From positions 1 through 64,000 of the forward strand of contig NZ_JACSDI010000007.1 of NCBI RefSeq assembly GCF_022410515.1: DNA of 64,000 nucleotides, in the 5' to 3' direction. Under the pieces are notes generated by a model. That model saw nothing but the letters and a program-made list of their open reading frames with translations, was not told where the DNA came from and made no database searches. Made by a program: the position numbers and the translations under genes. This stretch comes from Shewanella cutis (lineage in GTDB: Bacteria > Pseudomonadota > Gammaproteobacteria > Enterobacterales > Shewanellaceae). Each line of letters starts with the position of its first letter. Positions within the stretch are counted from its first letter, which is position 1. Positions 35,892 to 45,555 of the stretch are shown piece after piece.

Positions 35892-37493
35892 TTAGCTTGT
35901 AACAGTGTTGAGCGTATCGTCTTTTGCTTCTATGGCTTTATCCAGTGTAAGCCCTAGGCTTGAAACAAAACGCAGCTGCATGCCTAAAGTGGCCATTTGT
36001 TTTTGCTCACGCTGTAAATCTTTCATAAACAAGCTGATTTTTCGTTTGTGGCTAGGAAGTACTAACATGAGCCCATCGGGGATCACGTGTATTTTCTCTA
36101 GTACTAAGGCTTTGGCAATTCGGCCTAAATGCACCAATACCGCCAAACGCAGCAGGCAAACAAGGCGAATGAGCGTGAGTTTATGGCTCGGCTCTAATTC
36201 GGCGAGCAGTAGCTCATTGGGTTTCTTGCGATGGTTAGCGATAAGTCTGGCTAAATCCTGTTGCAGTGCTTCACTAAATCCGGGTAAGTCACTGTTGCTA
36301 ATGATATAAGCGCCGTGTTTGTGCAATGCTTTGGAGTTGATATGTAGCCCTATTTCATGCAAGGTCGCGGCGTAGGAGAGTAGACGCGCATGGGGTCTTA
36401 GTCTCCATTCATCGGCGACTTGCTCAAACAGCGCCATGGCCGTATCGCGCACTTTGGTCGCATGGGGTATATCGACATGATAAAGCTGAGCAATACTGTC
36501 GACGGTTCGGTGGCGAATATCCTGATATTGGCCAATTTTGGCTAATTCGTAGAGCACGCCTTCGCGCAGAGCGCCAGGACTAAATTCCAATTGTGAAATC
36601 GGTAACCGTCTAAAAAAACTGATTAAAACCGCAAGGCCTGCGGGAAGGAGTTGGGTACGTTTATCATCGACATTGGCAAATTGGACTTGGCTGATATGGC
36701 CACACCTTATCAATTTAAGTTTTAATTGTTTGAGGCGTGGTAAGGTGACAATTTCATCACCATGCTCTTCTTGAATCGCTTCACAAATCGCTTTTACAGT
36801 ACCAGAGCTGCCGAGCACTAAGTCCCAATCGCCACTGAAATATTCCTTTGAAAGCGAGGCAAATTGCTTATCGGCAGCACTTTGCGCTGCGCGAAACGAA
36901 GCTGGCGTGATTTGCCCATCGATAAAAAATCGCTCGTTGAAACTCACGCAGCCACAACGCAGGCTCGATAAATGGGTTGGGGTGTTTTTTTGACCGAGAA
37001 CCACTTCGGTCGAGCCGCCGCCGATGTCGATAACGATATTACGTTTTGCTAGCACTTGGCTTTGGGCAATACCGTTGTAAATAAGCCTCGCTTCTTCATG
37101 GCCAGAAATCACTTCCACGGGATAAGGCATAATACTGAGGGCTGCTTCAATAAACTGCTCGCGGTTTTTAGCAACCCTTAAGGTATGTGTGGCGACTAAA
37201 CGCACCTGTGCTTGGTCAAGATTGGAAAACCGCTGATTAAAATCCCGTAAGCAATTAAGGCCACGCTCAATCGCGTCAGCACTCAGTATATTTTGGGCAT
37301 TGAGACCTGTCGCTAATTGAACTTGCTGTTTTTCTTTATGTAATATCTGCAAACTGCCGTCTTGCTCACGGGCGATAACCAAGTGAAAACTGTTTGAGCC
37401 CATGTCGATAGCGACAAAGTGTCGCGGCTGTGAATGTGTGGCAACCAATCGGATTATCCTTAGGCAATCGAGACTATAAGATAAAGCCAGCAT
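35892..37493 (-). CDS. ppx: Exopolyphosphatase (Ppx/GppA family)
   Basis: A 533-residue enzyme hydrolysing terminal phosphates of polyphosphate (or pppGpp in some members). The ASKHA nucleotide-fold motifs are AIDMGSNSFHLVIA and VIDIGGGSTEVVLG. A C-terminal HD-like helical domain follows (LHEIGLHINSKALHKHGAYI, about residues 370-390). It starts with ATG overlapping the ppk stop by one base (TAATG), which suggests coupling. A TTG 15 codons later has AAGGA at a good distance and may be the real start (518 residues). Confidence 0.92.
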   Translation of the reverse strand: MLALSYSLDCLRIIRLVATHSQPRHFVAIDMGSNSFHLVIAREQDGSLQILHKEKQQVQLATGLNAQNILSADAIERGLNCLRDFNQRFSNLDQAQVRLVATHTLRVAKNREQFIEAALSIMPYPVEVISGHEEARLIYNGIAQSQVLAKRNIVIDIGGGSTEVVLGQKNTPTHLSSLRCGCVSFNERFFIDGQITPASFRAAQSAADKQFASLSKEYFSGDWDLVLGSSGTVKAICEAIQEEHGDEIVTLPRLKQLKLKLIRCGHISQVQFANVDDKRTQLLPAGLAVLISFFRRLPISQLEFSPGALREGVLYELAKIGQYQDIRHRTVDSIAQLYHVDIPHATKVRDTAMALFEQVADEWRLRPHARLLSYAATLHEIGLHINSKALHKHGAYIISNSDLPGFSEALQQDLARLIANHRKKPNELLLAELEPSHKLTLIRLVCLLRLAVLVHLGRIAKALVLEKIHVIPDGLMLVLPSHKRKISLFMKDLQREQKQMATLGMQLRFVSSLGLTLDKAIEAKDDTLNTVTS

Positions 37494-39646
37494 TAGCTGG
37501 CTTTGGCCTGTAATGCGGGATCAGCAAGCGCTTGCTCTGCCTCAAGCTTCGCTGCTTCACGTTGAGCATTTAATTCTTGCTGCAACCGCTTCTCATAATT
37601 AATCAGATATTGATAAATGGCAATTTGAGAACGTACTTTACGTTTGTTTCCGCGGTTACGATAAGGATTAGACTGTTCCTTATTGATGATGCGAGCTTTA
37701 GTATTGTCGTTGAACTGTAACGATAAAATATCCATCACCATTTGTTTTAGACGCGGATCATAAATTGGCACACTCACTTCAACACGGTTATCAATATTGC
37801 GACTCATCCAATCGGCAGAGCTAATAAACAGCTTATTTTCGCCACCGGCGTGAAACAGCATCACGCGGGAGTGTTCCAAGAATCGGTCAACAATACTGTA
37901 GACTTCGATGTTATCGCTGATCCCCGGAATTTGTGGTATCAGCGAGCACATGCCGCGGATCAATAATTTGATTTTGACGCCCGCAGCCGAGGCCTCATAG
38001 AGTTTTTGCACCAGAGACTCATCGAGCAAGTTATTTAATTTTAAGGTAATAGCAGCCTTAATGTGACTTTGGGCGTTGACGATCTCATTATCAATTAAAT
38101 GGGTGAGTTTTTGTCTGGCATCATAGGGCGAGACAATTAAATGCTGGAAGTTATCGCGGCGATAGGGGTGTTCAATCAAGTCAAACACTTGCTCTACTTC
38201 ACGGGCGATTTCTTGATTCGCCGTAAACAGGGATAAATCGGTATAGACCCGCGCAGTACCTTCGTTAAAGTTGCCCGAACCGACATGGCAGTATAGCTTC
38301 ATTTCGCCTTGTTCTTCTCGGCCAATCAAGCACAACTTAGAGTGTACTTTTAAGCTGGTGATCCCATGGTGGACTTTGACTCCCGCTTCGGCGAGTACGC
38401 GCGTCCATTCGATGTTGGATTGCTCGTCAAACCGAGCCCGCAGCTCAATCACCGCGTTGACTTGCTTACCATTTTTGACGGCATCGATAAGTGACTGCAT
38501 TACATGGGATTTTTTAGCCACACGGTACAGATTTATGCGGATAAAGCGGACCGCAGGATCGTAGGCAGCCTGGCGCACCATCTCCGTAAAGTGGGAGAAC
38601 TTATGGTACGGGTAGTTGAGCATAATATCGCCCATCTTGATCGCATCGAAACTATTTGCGCTACGAGCAAAGCCTGTGCTGTTAAGCGCTGGCAGTTTTT
38701 CGTTTTCGAGGTAATCGCGGCCGGGATTGGGAAAGCCAATAAAGTCTTTGAAGCTGTGGTAACGCCCGCCAGGGATTAAACATTCTGTCGAGCTGATATT
38801 TAAATTTTCTTTGAGCATTTCCAGCATGTGCTCGGGCATTTCTTTGTCGTATACCAAGCGTACAGGCTCTGCTGTCAGGCGTTTTTTCAGACCCTTGGTC
38901 ATTTTTTCAAGCTGGGTTTGTTCTAGCTCATCGGTAATATCAAAATCGGCATCACGGGTGAGCTTCATTGAATAGACTTCAATTGCCTCGTATTCAAAGA
39001 AGGGGCCAAACAGGTCGTCCACGCAGTGGCGAATAATGTTATCCAGTAGGATCAAATATTTTTTAGCCTTGGATTTTTCTGCGGGTAACTCGATAAAACG
39101 TGGCACATTTTTTGTGGGTACTTCAACTAGGGCGTATTGCCTGCGCAATTTAGTGTATAAACATACACATAAATAAGTAGCGTCATCGTTGATGTGTTTT
39201 ACTAGGTCGCGATTGTTATTGACAATCAGCGGCGCGATATGGCGCTTAAAATGATCGCGAAAGTGTTTTTTAAGCCAACTACTATGGTACTCGCTTAATT
39301 GTTTTTCATTGATTAACAAAATGTTACGTCGCACTAGCTCGCGCATCAACTCGACGTAAATGCTATCGAAGCGCTCCTGCAGCGCCATCACTTTTGACTG
39401 GATTTTGGCCATTAAATGGCGGCTATTACTGCGTCCTTCCTGTAAGGCGGAGAGTAAAATAGAGCGTCTAACCGCTGCGACACGCACTCGGAAAAACTCA
39501 TCCATATTATTAGAGAATATGCCCAGAAAGCGCACGCGCTCGACAATCGGCACATGGGGGTCGCAGGCCTCTTGCAGCACCCGCTCATTGAATGACAACC
39601 AAGAGAGTTCTTTATCTATCGACAGTTTATCGGTATTCGGGGACAC
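37493..39646 (-). CDS. ppk1: Polyphosphate kinase 1
   Basis: A 717-residue membrane-associated enzyme that polymerises the gamma-phosphate of ATP into polyphosphate. The N domain begins DKELSWLSFNERVLQEA. The catalytic phospholipase-D-like halves show FIRINLYRVAKKS, the phosphorylated histidine segment LKVHSKLCLIGR with GSGNFNEGTARVYTDLSLF, and later SSADWMSRNIDNRVEV. The length is normal. It forms an operon with ppx, and a candidate Pho box lies about 170 bp upstream. Confidence 0.96.
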   Translation of the reverse strand: MSPNTDKLSIDKELSWLSFNERVLQEACDPHVPIVERVRFLGIFSNNMDEFFRVRVAAVRRSILLSALQEGRSNSRHLMAKIQSKVMALQERFDSIYVELMRELVRRNILLINEKQLSEYHSSWLKKHFRDHFKRHIAPLIVNNNRDLVKHINDDATYLCVCLYTKLRRQYALVEVPTKNVPRFIELPAEKSKAKKYLILLDNIIRHCVDDLFGPFFEYEAIEVYSMKLTRDADFDITDELEQTQLEKMTKGLKKRLTAEPVRLVYDKEMPEHMLEMLKENLNISSTECLIPGGRYHSFKDFIGFPNPGRDYLENEKLPALNSTGFARSANSFDAIKMGDIMLNYPYHKFSHFTEMVRQAAYDPAVRFIRINLYRVAKKSHVMQSLIDAVKNGKQVNAVIELRARFDEQSNIEWTRVLAEAGVKVHHGITSLKVHSKLCLIGREEQGEMKLYCHVGSGNFNEGTARVYTDLSLFTANQEIAREVEQVFDLIEHPYRRDNFQHLIVSPYDARQKLTHLIDNEIVNAQSHIKAAITLKLNNLLDESLVQKLYEASAAGVKIKLLIRGMCSLIPQIPGISDNIEVYSIVDRFLEHSRVMLFHAGGENKLFISSADWMSRNIDNRVEVSVPIYDPRLKQMVMDILSLQFNDNTKARIINKEQSNPYRNRGNKRKVRSQIAIYQYLINYEKRLQQELNAQREAAKLEAEQALADPALQAKAS

Positions 39647-39815
39647 TGCACAGCTCCTTTAAGCAAGCGTCATTGCGCAATATACAATAGCATTCATACA
39701 TTGGAGTGCAATCAGATTTACTTCTGAAAATAAAGGGATATAAAAAAATATCCCTTCTGACTTAGGTGGTTTGCACACAAAGATACGGACTGAATATGTC
39801 AGATTGATGACAAGT

Positions 39816-39833
39816 GTGACAGAAATGTGACTT
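39816..39833 (-). promoter_or_regulatory. Candidate Pho box upstream of ppk-ppx
   Basis: On the minus strand the 18-mer AAGTCACATTTCTGTCAC fits the PhoB consensus (CTGTCAT, A/T-rich spacer, CTGTCAY) at 15 of 18 positions by my count. The two GTCAC repeats are 11 bp apart, as PhoB requires. The rest of the 321-bp gap between ppk and yegD shows no gene. Confidence 0.5.
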
Positions 39834-39967
39834 TAAAATTAACCGAGGTGAATGACCATTTTACACGGTAAAGCGTGAAGGATGTGCTTGGCTTCCTTTG
39901 GTATTGAGGCAAACTGTGTTACCTTGCTCGGCTTTTTGATTGTGGGTTTGACTCAAGGGGTAAGCGG

Positions 39968-41422
39968 ATGTTTGTCGGATTTGATTATGGTAGTGCCAAC
40001 TGTGCCGTTGGGATAATGCAGGGAGATGAAGTATCGCTCTTACCGCTATCGACTGATTCTGCTTATTTACCCTCAACGCTTTATGCGATGGACAGGGAGC
40101 TGATTGCCGAGGCCGTTTATCGTGCACTGCCCGCGGACTTAAAAGCCGATTATGCCAAAAAACGCGCTGCGCAGTTAAGTCGCGCGCGTATGGTGCGTCA
40201 TGAATTAGATCTCGATGCGGAGTCGCCTGCGGTGTTTGTTGGCGAGCAAGCTGTTGCTGCCTATCTTGAAATGCCAGAAGAAGGTTTTTATGTCCGTTCG
40301 CCAAAATCTTTTTTGGGAGCGACAGGGTTAAGGCCCGAACAAGTTGCGCTATTTGAGGACATCGTCACCTTGATGATGCAGCATATTAAAGTGTGCGCCG
40401 AAGCGGTATTAGTGCAAAAGGGCATGGCATCAAAGGACGAAGCGCGTATTACCCACGCCGTGATTGGCCGCCCAGTAAACTTTCAAGGCATTGGTGGCGA
40501 AGAAAGCAATCGTCAGGCGGAAGCCATCTTAACCTTGGCGGCAAAACGAGCGGGCTTTGTCGATGTGGCTTTCCTGTTTGAACCCCTTGCTGCAGGGATG
40601 GACTATGAAGCCAGCCTCAAGGTTGACCAAACCGTGTTGGTGGTTGACGTGGGCGGTGGTACCACCGACTGCTCTGTGGTTAAAATGGGCCCAAGCCATA
40701 AGGCGAGTTTTGACCGTAGCCGTGACTGCTTAGGCCACAGCGGCCAGCGCATTGGCGGTAACGATCTGGATATCGCCTTGGCGATGAACGCCTTTATGCC
40801 GCATTTTGGTTTAGGCTCGCTGATGAGTAATGGCAAACCTATGCCGAGTAATCCTTTTTGGAATGCGGTGGCGGTAAACGATATTAGTGCTCAGCGTGAG
40901 TTTGCGACCTTAAGCACTCGCAAGTTGATCGATGAACTGATAAAAGAAGCTGAGCAACCCAATTTATTAAAAAGATTGCTAAAAGTGCAGCAACAACAGT
41001 TAAGCTATCAAATAGTACGTTTAGCCGAGCGGGCTAAAATCGCCTTATCGGATGCTCGAACAACTGAAAGTTCGCTGGAGTTTATTGAGGCTATGCTGAG
41101 CGCCGAAGTAAGCCGCGATTGCTTTGAAAATGCCATCGAGCCGTCACTGGGTAAGATAGAAGCTTTAATGCATCAAGCACTGACTCAGGCGGCTAAAAGT
41201 CTTACTGGCAATGGCTTAGCACCAGAAGAACTGTCCGTTGAGGCGGGTACAACCGAGTGTCAACCCGATGTGATTTATGTGACGGGCGGTACGGCGCGAA
41301 GCCCTGCAATATACGCTAAGATAACTAGCCTTTATCCCGATACGCCCGTGGTAGTAGGGGATCATTTTGGTTCGGTGACTGCGGGGTTAACTCGCTGGGC
41401 ACAAAAGCATTTTGCTCAATAA
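39968..41422 (+). CDS. yegD: Hsp70-family protein YegD
   Basis: A 484-residue Hsp70-like ATPase without the substrate-binding domain. The phosphate-1 motif is GFDYGSANCAVGI (residues 4-16), phosphate-2 is VVDVGGGTTDCSVV near 225, and the adenosine motif is VIYVTGGTARSPAI near 435. The insert PEEGFYVRSPKSFLG is typical of YegD. The in vivo partner is unknown. creA starts 17 bp downstream, so the two are probably an operon. Confidence 0.93.
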   Translation: MFVGFDYGSANCAVGIMQGDEVSLLPLSTDSAYLPSTLYAMDRELIAEAVYRALPADLKADYAKKRAAQLSRARMVRHELDLDAESPAVFVGEQAVAAYLEMPEEGFYVRSPKSFLGATGLRPEQVALFEDIVTLMMQHIKVCAEAVLVQKGMASKDEARITHAVIGRPVNFQGIGGEESNRQAEAILTLAAKRAGFVDVAFLFEPLAAGMDYEASLKVDQTVLVVDVGGGTTDCSVVKMGPSHKASFDRSRDCLGHSGQRIGGNDLDIALAMNAFMPHFGLGSLMSNGKPMPSNPFWNAVAVNDISAQREFATLSTRKLIDELIKEAEQPNLLKRLLKVQQQQLSYQIVRLAERAKIALSDARTTESSLEFIEAMLSAEVSRDCFENAIEPSLGKIEALMHQALTQAAKSLTGNGLAPEELSVEAGTTECQPDVIYVTGGTARSPAIYAKITSLYPDTPVVVGDHFGSVTAGLTRWAQKHFAQ

Positions 41423-41439
41423 GTAATCAAGGATATGCG

Positions 41440-41937
41440 ATGAAGACATTTAACAGGACTGTGGTTTCTCTGCTGGCATTGACGTTGACAGGCATGATGC
41501 TTTCGGGCTGTGGTGATGATGTGGGTAAAGTGAGCCTCGGGCTATTTACCACGAAAGACGTGATTATCGATGCCAAGCAAGATCCGAAAATCCCTGGTGT
41601 GACCTGTCATATCAGCCGCATTGAAGCGAACCTTGATTTTGCTGATCCGTCCGATATGGGCATTAGTTGCCGTCAAACAGGGCCGATTTCCGCTGCCGAT
41701 ATTGCCAAGATAGATAAGAGCAAAAACGGCGAAGTGGTGTTTACCGAGTCGTTAAGTATTTTATTTAAAACGCTAAAAGTGCGCCGGATTTACGATGTGC
41801 CTAATCAAACGCTATTGTATTTGTCTTATTCAACCAAAGAGACGAATGGTAGTCACAAGCATGCCTTATCGACCGTGCCATTGTACGGCTCACAGGCGTG
41901 GATTGACCCCGCAATCAGTGCGGCGCTGCCGAAATAG
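41440..41937 (+). CDS. creA: CreA family protein, predicted lipoprotein
   Basis: A 165-residue periplasmic protein. The signal peptide ends in a lipobox (LSGC, Cys at 24). The CreA core follows: GLFTTKDVIIDAKQDPKIPGV, CHISRIEANL, DPSDMGISCRQTGP, and a YLSYSTKETNGSHKHALSTVP C-terminus. E. coli CreA has a cleavable signal but function is unknown. It is probably co-transcribed with yegD and ends at a terminator shared with metC. Confidence 0.92.
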   Translation: MKTFNRTVVSLLALTLTGMMLSGCGDDVGKVSLGLFTTKDVIIDAKQDPKIPGVTCHISRIEANLDFADPSDMGISCRQTGPISAADIAKIDKSKNGEVVFTESLSILFKTLKVRRIYDVPNQTLLYLSYSTKETNGSHKHALSTVPLYGSQAWIDPAISAALPK

Positions 41938-41984
41938 TTAAGTTGCATGCTTGAAATTAATCGTTTATTAACGTGAACTAAAAA

Positions 41985-42016
41985 CGAAGGCGGGATGAGT
42001 CCCGCCTTCGCTGTTT
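41985..42016. terminator. Bidirectional terminator between creA and metC
   Basis: A perfect 11-bp GC-rich stem (CGAAGGCGGGA/TCCCGCCTTCG) with a 4-nt loop and flanking A and T stretches. Confidence 0.85.
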
Positions 42017-42037
42017 TACATATAAGGGCTTTATGCC

Positions 42038-43237
42038 TTATTTGACCTTAGCGGCGAGCACGGCATTAAAACGCTCGAATCCTGCGCTGAGATCGGCAAT
42101 TAAATCCTCGGGATCTTCAAGACCAATATGAACACGGATCAACGGTTTGCTAGCATCCCACTTGGTCGCACTACGGATTCTTTCAATGCCAAAAATCCCT
42201 AAGATCAGACTCTCATAACCACCCCAAGAAAAGCCCATTTTAAAGTGCTGCATATTTTCAACGAGTGCGGTAACCGCTTCCTGATCGCCTTGTTTTAATA
42301 CAAAGGAAAACAAACCATTTGATGCGCTAAAGTCGCGTTTAAAGAATTCATGTCCTGGGCAGGTCTCAAAGGCGGGATGACGTAAATGGTCTACTTCAGG
42401 ACGGGTTTGTAACCAGTTAGCTACTTTTAGGGCATTTTTCTCATGTTGCGCCATGCGCACGCCTAGGGTGCGTAATCCGCGCGTGGCGAGATACACATCG
42501 TCAGGGGAAGTGGTTTGCCCCAATAAATAACTGCGCTCACGCAGCTGCGGCCAGTGTTTCTCATTCGCGGTTGCGGTGCCAATCATCACATCCGAGTGGC
42601 CGACAATATACTTTGTGGCGGCTTGAATTGACACATCGACACCCATCTCGAAGGGCTTGCTATTGATTGGCGAGGCCCATGTGTTGTCGAGAATGGTCAC
42701 TAACCCATGTTCATGGGCGATACGGCACAGGGTCGGGACGTCTTGCACTTCCATGGTGATGGAGCCGGGAGACTCTAAAAACAGCACCTTAGTGTTGGGG
42801 CGGATAAGCGCGCGAATACCTTCACCAATCAGGGGATCGTAATAGGTGGTTTCAATATTAAAGCCCGCCAGAATATGGCTGCAAAGATCGCGCGTTGGCT
42901 CGTAAACACTGTCGACCATCAGCAGGTGATCGCCCGCCTGTAAAAACGATAACAAAGCCGCGCTAATCGCTGCCGCGCCAGAGGGATACAGCGCCGTGCC
43001 TGCGCCACCTTCGAGTTCGCTTACCGCTGCTTGAAACGCAAAGTGGGTTGGGGTGCCGCGGCGGCCATAAAACATTTCGCCATTGGTTTTGTTTTTGGCG
43101 GCGTGACGCATATCCTCCATCGTGTCGAACACTATGGTCGATGCGCGAAATACGGGCGGATTTATCACGCCCTTGGTCCATTTTTTATCTCGACCGACGC
43201 TGACGATTTGGGTGGCAAGCTGGTGTTTATCTGTCAT
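42038..43237 (-). CDS. metC: Cystathionine beta-lyase
   Basis: A 399-residue PLP enzyme cleaving cystathionine to homocysteine, pyruvate and ammonia in methionine synthesis. Conserved elements are YGRRGTPTHFAFQ, YPSGAAAISAALLSFL, LDNTWASP and the PLP lysine in QAATKYIVGHSDVMIG near residue 210. MetC-type C-terminal residues (FSWGGYESL, RVHIGLEDPEDLI) are present. Cystathionine gamma-synthase is a related alternative, but the sequence style fits MetC. Monocistronic. Confidence 0.94.
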   Translation of the reverse strand: MTDKHQLATQIVSVGRDKKWTKGVINPPVFRASTIVFDTMEDMRHAAKNKTNGEMFYGRRGTPTHFAFQAAVSELEGGAGTALYPSGAAAISAALLSFLQAGDHLLMVDSVYEPTRDLCSHILAGFNIETTYYDPLIGEGIRALIRPNTKVLFLESPGSITMEVQDVPTLCRIAHEHGLVTILDNTWASPINSKPFEMGVDVSIQAATKYIVGHSDVMIGTATANEKHWPQLRERSYLLGQTTSPDDVYLATRGLRTLGVRMAQHEKNALKVANWLQTRPEVDHLRHPAFETCPGHEFFKRDFSASNGLFSFVLKQGDQEAVTALVENMQHFKMGFSWGGYESLILGIFGIERIRSATKWDASKPLIRVHIGLEDPEDLIADLSAGFERFNAVLAAKVK

Positions 43238-43363
43238 AGGGCACTACCTTGGCGAGTTTGTATTTGTTTTGTCATCCAATGTGATGGCCGTCATCTTAGC
43301 ATCTGCTCGCTAAAATGGCAGGAGGCAAACAGATGAGTTTGCTTCAAGTTGTAAGTCTTTGTA

Positions 43364-45523
43364 TTAGCAAAGCGGCAGGGTAACTAGGATATCGACCCCA
43401 TCATTTTCGCTGCGGTTGCGGGCTAAGATATTCCCTTGATGGAATTCGGTCACAAGCCGCGCAATATATAAACCTAGGCCAAGATGGGGTTTCTCTTGGG
43501 TTTGATTATCCCTCACCGAGACCATGGAGTCGAAGATTTGCTCCGACATATCCACTGGCAGCTGCGGCCCTAAGTTGCTGATAAGCAATGTGGCTTGTTT
43601 GCCGACTTGGGTGAGGGTGACCTCAATCGCACTGCCCTGATGACAAAATTCGATGGCATTGGCGATAAGTTTATCCATCAATTGGGCGATGTATTCTGGC
43701 ACACCCTGCATCATCAACGGCTGTTCGGGCACTTTAACGCTAAAACGCTGCTCAGGGTAAGTCATTTGATAGCCTTGCATACAGCCGCTCACCACTTGGG
43801 ATAGTGGAAATTTAGCGACATCGGCCTGAGTGAGACTCTGCTCTAGGCGCGTTGCCTCGCTCATATTATTCAAAATCATGCTTAAACGACTTACGCCTTC
43901 TTGGGCGCGATCGACATACTTTTGCGTGTCTTTATCTAAAGTTTGCAGATTTAAGTGTTCTAAAGAGGAGCGCACTACTGCAACAGGAGTACGTAGCTCA
44001 TGGGATAAACGTGACGACATATTCTCCAAATAATGGGTGTATTGGCCTAAACGTCCCACAATGTTGGCAAAACTGCGGGATAAGTCGCCAATTTCGTCCC
44101 GCGCCTTTGAGGGTTTTAGATGGTTGCGCACCCGACCTTGGCTGTCGATGGCATTTTCGGCTTCATCGCGCAGTTTTCGAATACGATTGGAAATACTCGA
44201 GGCGAAGAAAAACAACGCTAAGGTGCCCATGCTCATAATGGTGAGGATCACGTTAAACAGTTTTTCCAGCGCGCGATTACGTAGGGTGCGAATACCGTGG
44301 GTGGTTTCTTCGGCTACCACCGCGCCCATCACGTTGTTATCAATCCAAATTGGGCTGGCGGCGGCCAGCACCACAGCTTTATTGTCCGGAGTCAGTCGCC
44401 AGGTCGAACTTTGTTGTCCCGCAAGGGCTTTTTCAATATGGCTACCATCTAGCTCGGTTGAATCCCGTAGCGAGTCGATAAAATCCTTCGGCGGTTTAGT
44501 GAGAATTTTATAGTAGAGTGGGTGCAGATAATCGCGCTGAAACCGCTGCCATAGGCCATTGCTGTTTTCATCATCAAGGGTGCGAGTCCACACGCTGTTG
44601 CTGTCGCGGATATCACCGGATTTTGCTAACACGCGGCCATGTTTATCGATCACCCAAATACGCGAGCTGTAGTGGCTCATCCCTTTGATAATATTTTCAA
44701 TTTCAGGGGAGGGGACTAGCACTGTGCCCAGTTTATCGACGGTATCTAAGGCGGAAGTGCCAACCACTGCGGCGACATCGCGGTATTTGCTGTCGTTAAC
44801 ATCGGCAATGGCAAACCCGAGTTTGCTGCCCACCATATCAAGGGGAATACGCAGCTCGATATTGTAGCCCACATCTGTGGTGGCCCATTGTCCTTGAATG
44901 CGCACCTCGGGTGTCACTGGCACGGTTTGTTTCGGGTTGGCGGGCAGTTCAAAGGCGCTGATCCAACCGGGCTGAGTGGTGGCAACGATATAACGCTTAA
45001 ATTTATTGTCAGGGGCAAGGGTTGCAATCGACAGGTGATCGTTTCTATCCACACTTAGGGCATTTTTGCCACGAAATACCACATTGGGGTCTACCACTTG
45101 AAAAAAGGCATACAGATAGCCATCGTACTGGCCCACCATGTGGGTAAAACTCAAGGTGAGCGGCGTGCTGGGATCGGCGCGCATAATCTGATTCGCCTCA
45201 CCGTACTGGATAAATCTGTGCTGATATTCCTGCCATTCATTGAGTTTGCCATCGAGCAGAATCGCGCCCGCTAAGGGGTAAGCATAGAGATCGCGACTCT
45301 TTTCCACCTGTTTTAAAAAACTGGCTTGGCCATCGAAAAGTTTGGGCCGCTCGTGTAGGGCGGTAGCTAAGGCTTGAGTTGTGCCCTCTAAGGTGCGTTC
45401 CTGACCGTGGCGCAGGTATTTTTCCATCTCCCACACATATTGGTACCCCAGCCAAGGTAGGCAGAGTAAAAACAGGCTAAGGCCAATCACTTTAGTGCGA
45501 AGACCGAAAGGAAAACGTGTCAT
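43364..45523 (-). CDS. pdsS: Dedicated sortase system histidine kinase PdsS
   Basis: A 719-residue membrane kinase. TM1 is at about residues 9-29 and TM2 at 420-442, enclosing a periplasmic sensor. The sensor begins with a segment like carbohydrate-binding module 9 (AILLDGKLNEW near 85, then DHLSIATL and NIELRIPLDMVGSKLGFAIADVND), which suggests ligand or glycan sensing. HAMP-like residues follow TM2 (RKLRDEAENAI). The phospho-histidine lies in RLSHELRTPVAVVR near 507, and the ATPase has LGLGLYIARLV. Kinases of this type occur next to class GN sortases. pdsR lies 32 bp upstream and the two form an operon. Confidence 0.9.
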   Translation of the reverse strand: MTRFPFGLRTKVIGLSLFLLCLPWLGYQYVWEMEKYLRHGQERTLEGTTQALATALHERPKLFDGQASFLKQVEKSRDLYAYPLAGAILLDGKLNEWQEYQHRFIQYGEANQIMRADPSTPLTLSFTHMVGQYDGYLYAFFQVVDPNVVFRGKNALSVDRNDHLSIATLAPDNKFKRYIVATTQPGWISAFELPANPKQTVPVTPEVRIQGQWATTDVGYNIELRIPLDMVGSKLGFAIADVNDSKYRDVAAVVGTSALDTVDKLGTVLVPSPEIENIIKGMSHYSSRIWVIDKHGRVLAKSGDIRDSNSVWTRTLDDENSNGLWQRFQRDYLHPLYYKILTKPPKDFIDSLRDSTELDGSHIEKALAGQQSSTWRLTPDNKAVVLAAASPIWIDNNVMGAVVAEETTHGIRTLRNRALEKLFNVILTIMSMGTLALFFFASSISNRIRKLRDEAENAIDSQGRVRNHLKPSKARDEIGDLSRSFANIVGRLGQYTHYLENMSSRLSHELRTPVAVVRSSLEHLNLQTLDKDTQKYVDRAQEGVSRLSMILNNMSEATRLEQSLTQADVAKFPLSQVVSGCMQGYQMTYPEQRFSVKVPEQPLMMQGVPEYIAQLMDKLIANAIEFCHQGSAIEVTLTQVGKQATLLISNLGPQLPVDMSEQIFDSMVSVRDNQTQEKPHLGLGLYIARLVTEFHQGNILARNRSENDGVDILVTLPLC

Positions 45524-45555
45524 AGGCTGGCGGCTAATCTTCTACTTAACATGGT

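Noticed and set aside
39861..40304. 147-residue antisense frame over the start of yegD
   Set aside because: yegD is well supported on the other strand and the antisense product looks like no known protein.
44037..44513. 158-residue plus-strand frame over pdsS
   Set aside because: It is a shadow of the kinase gene.
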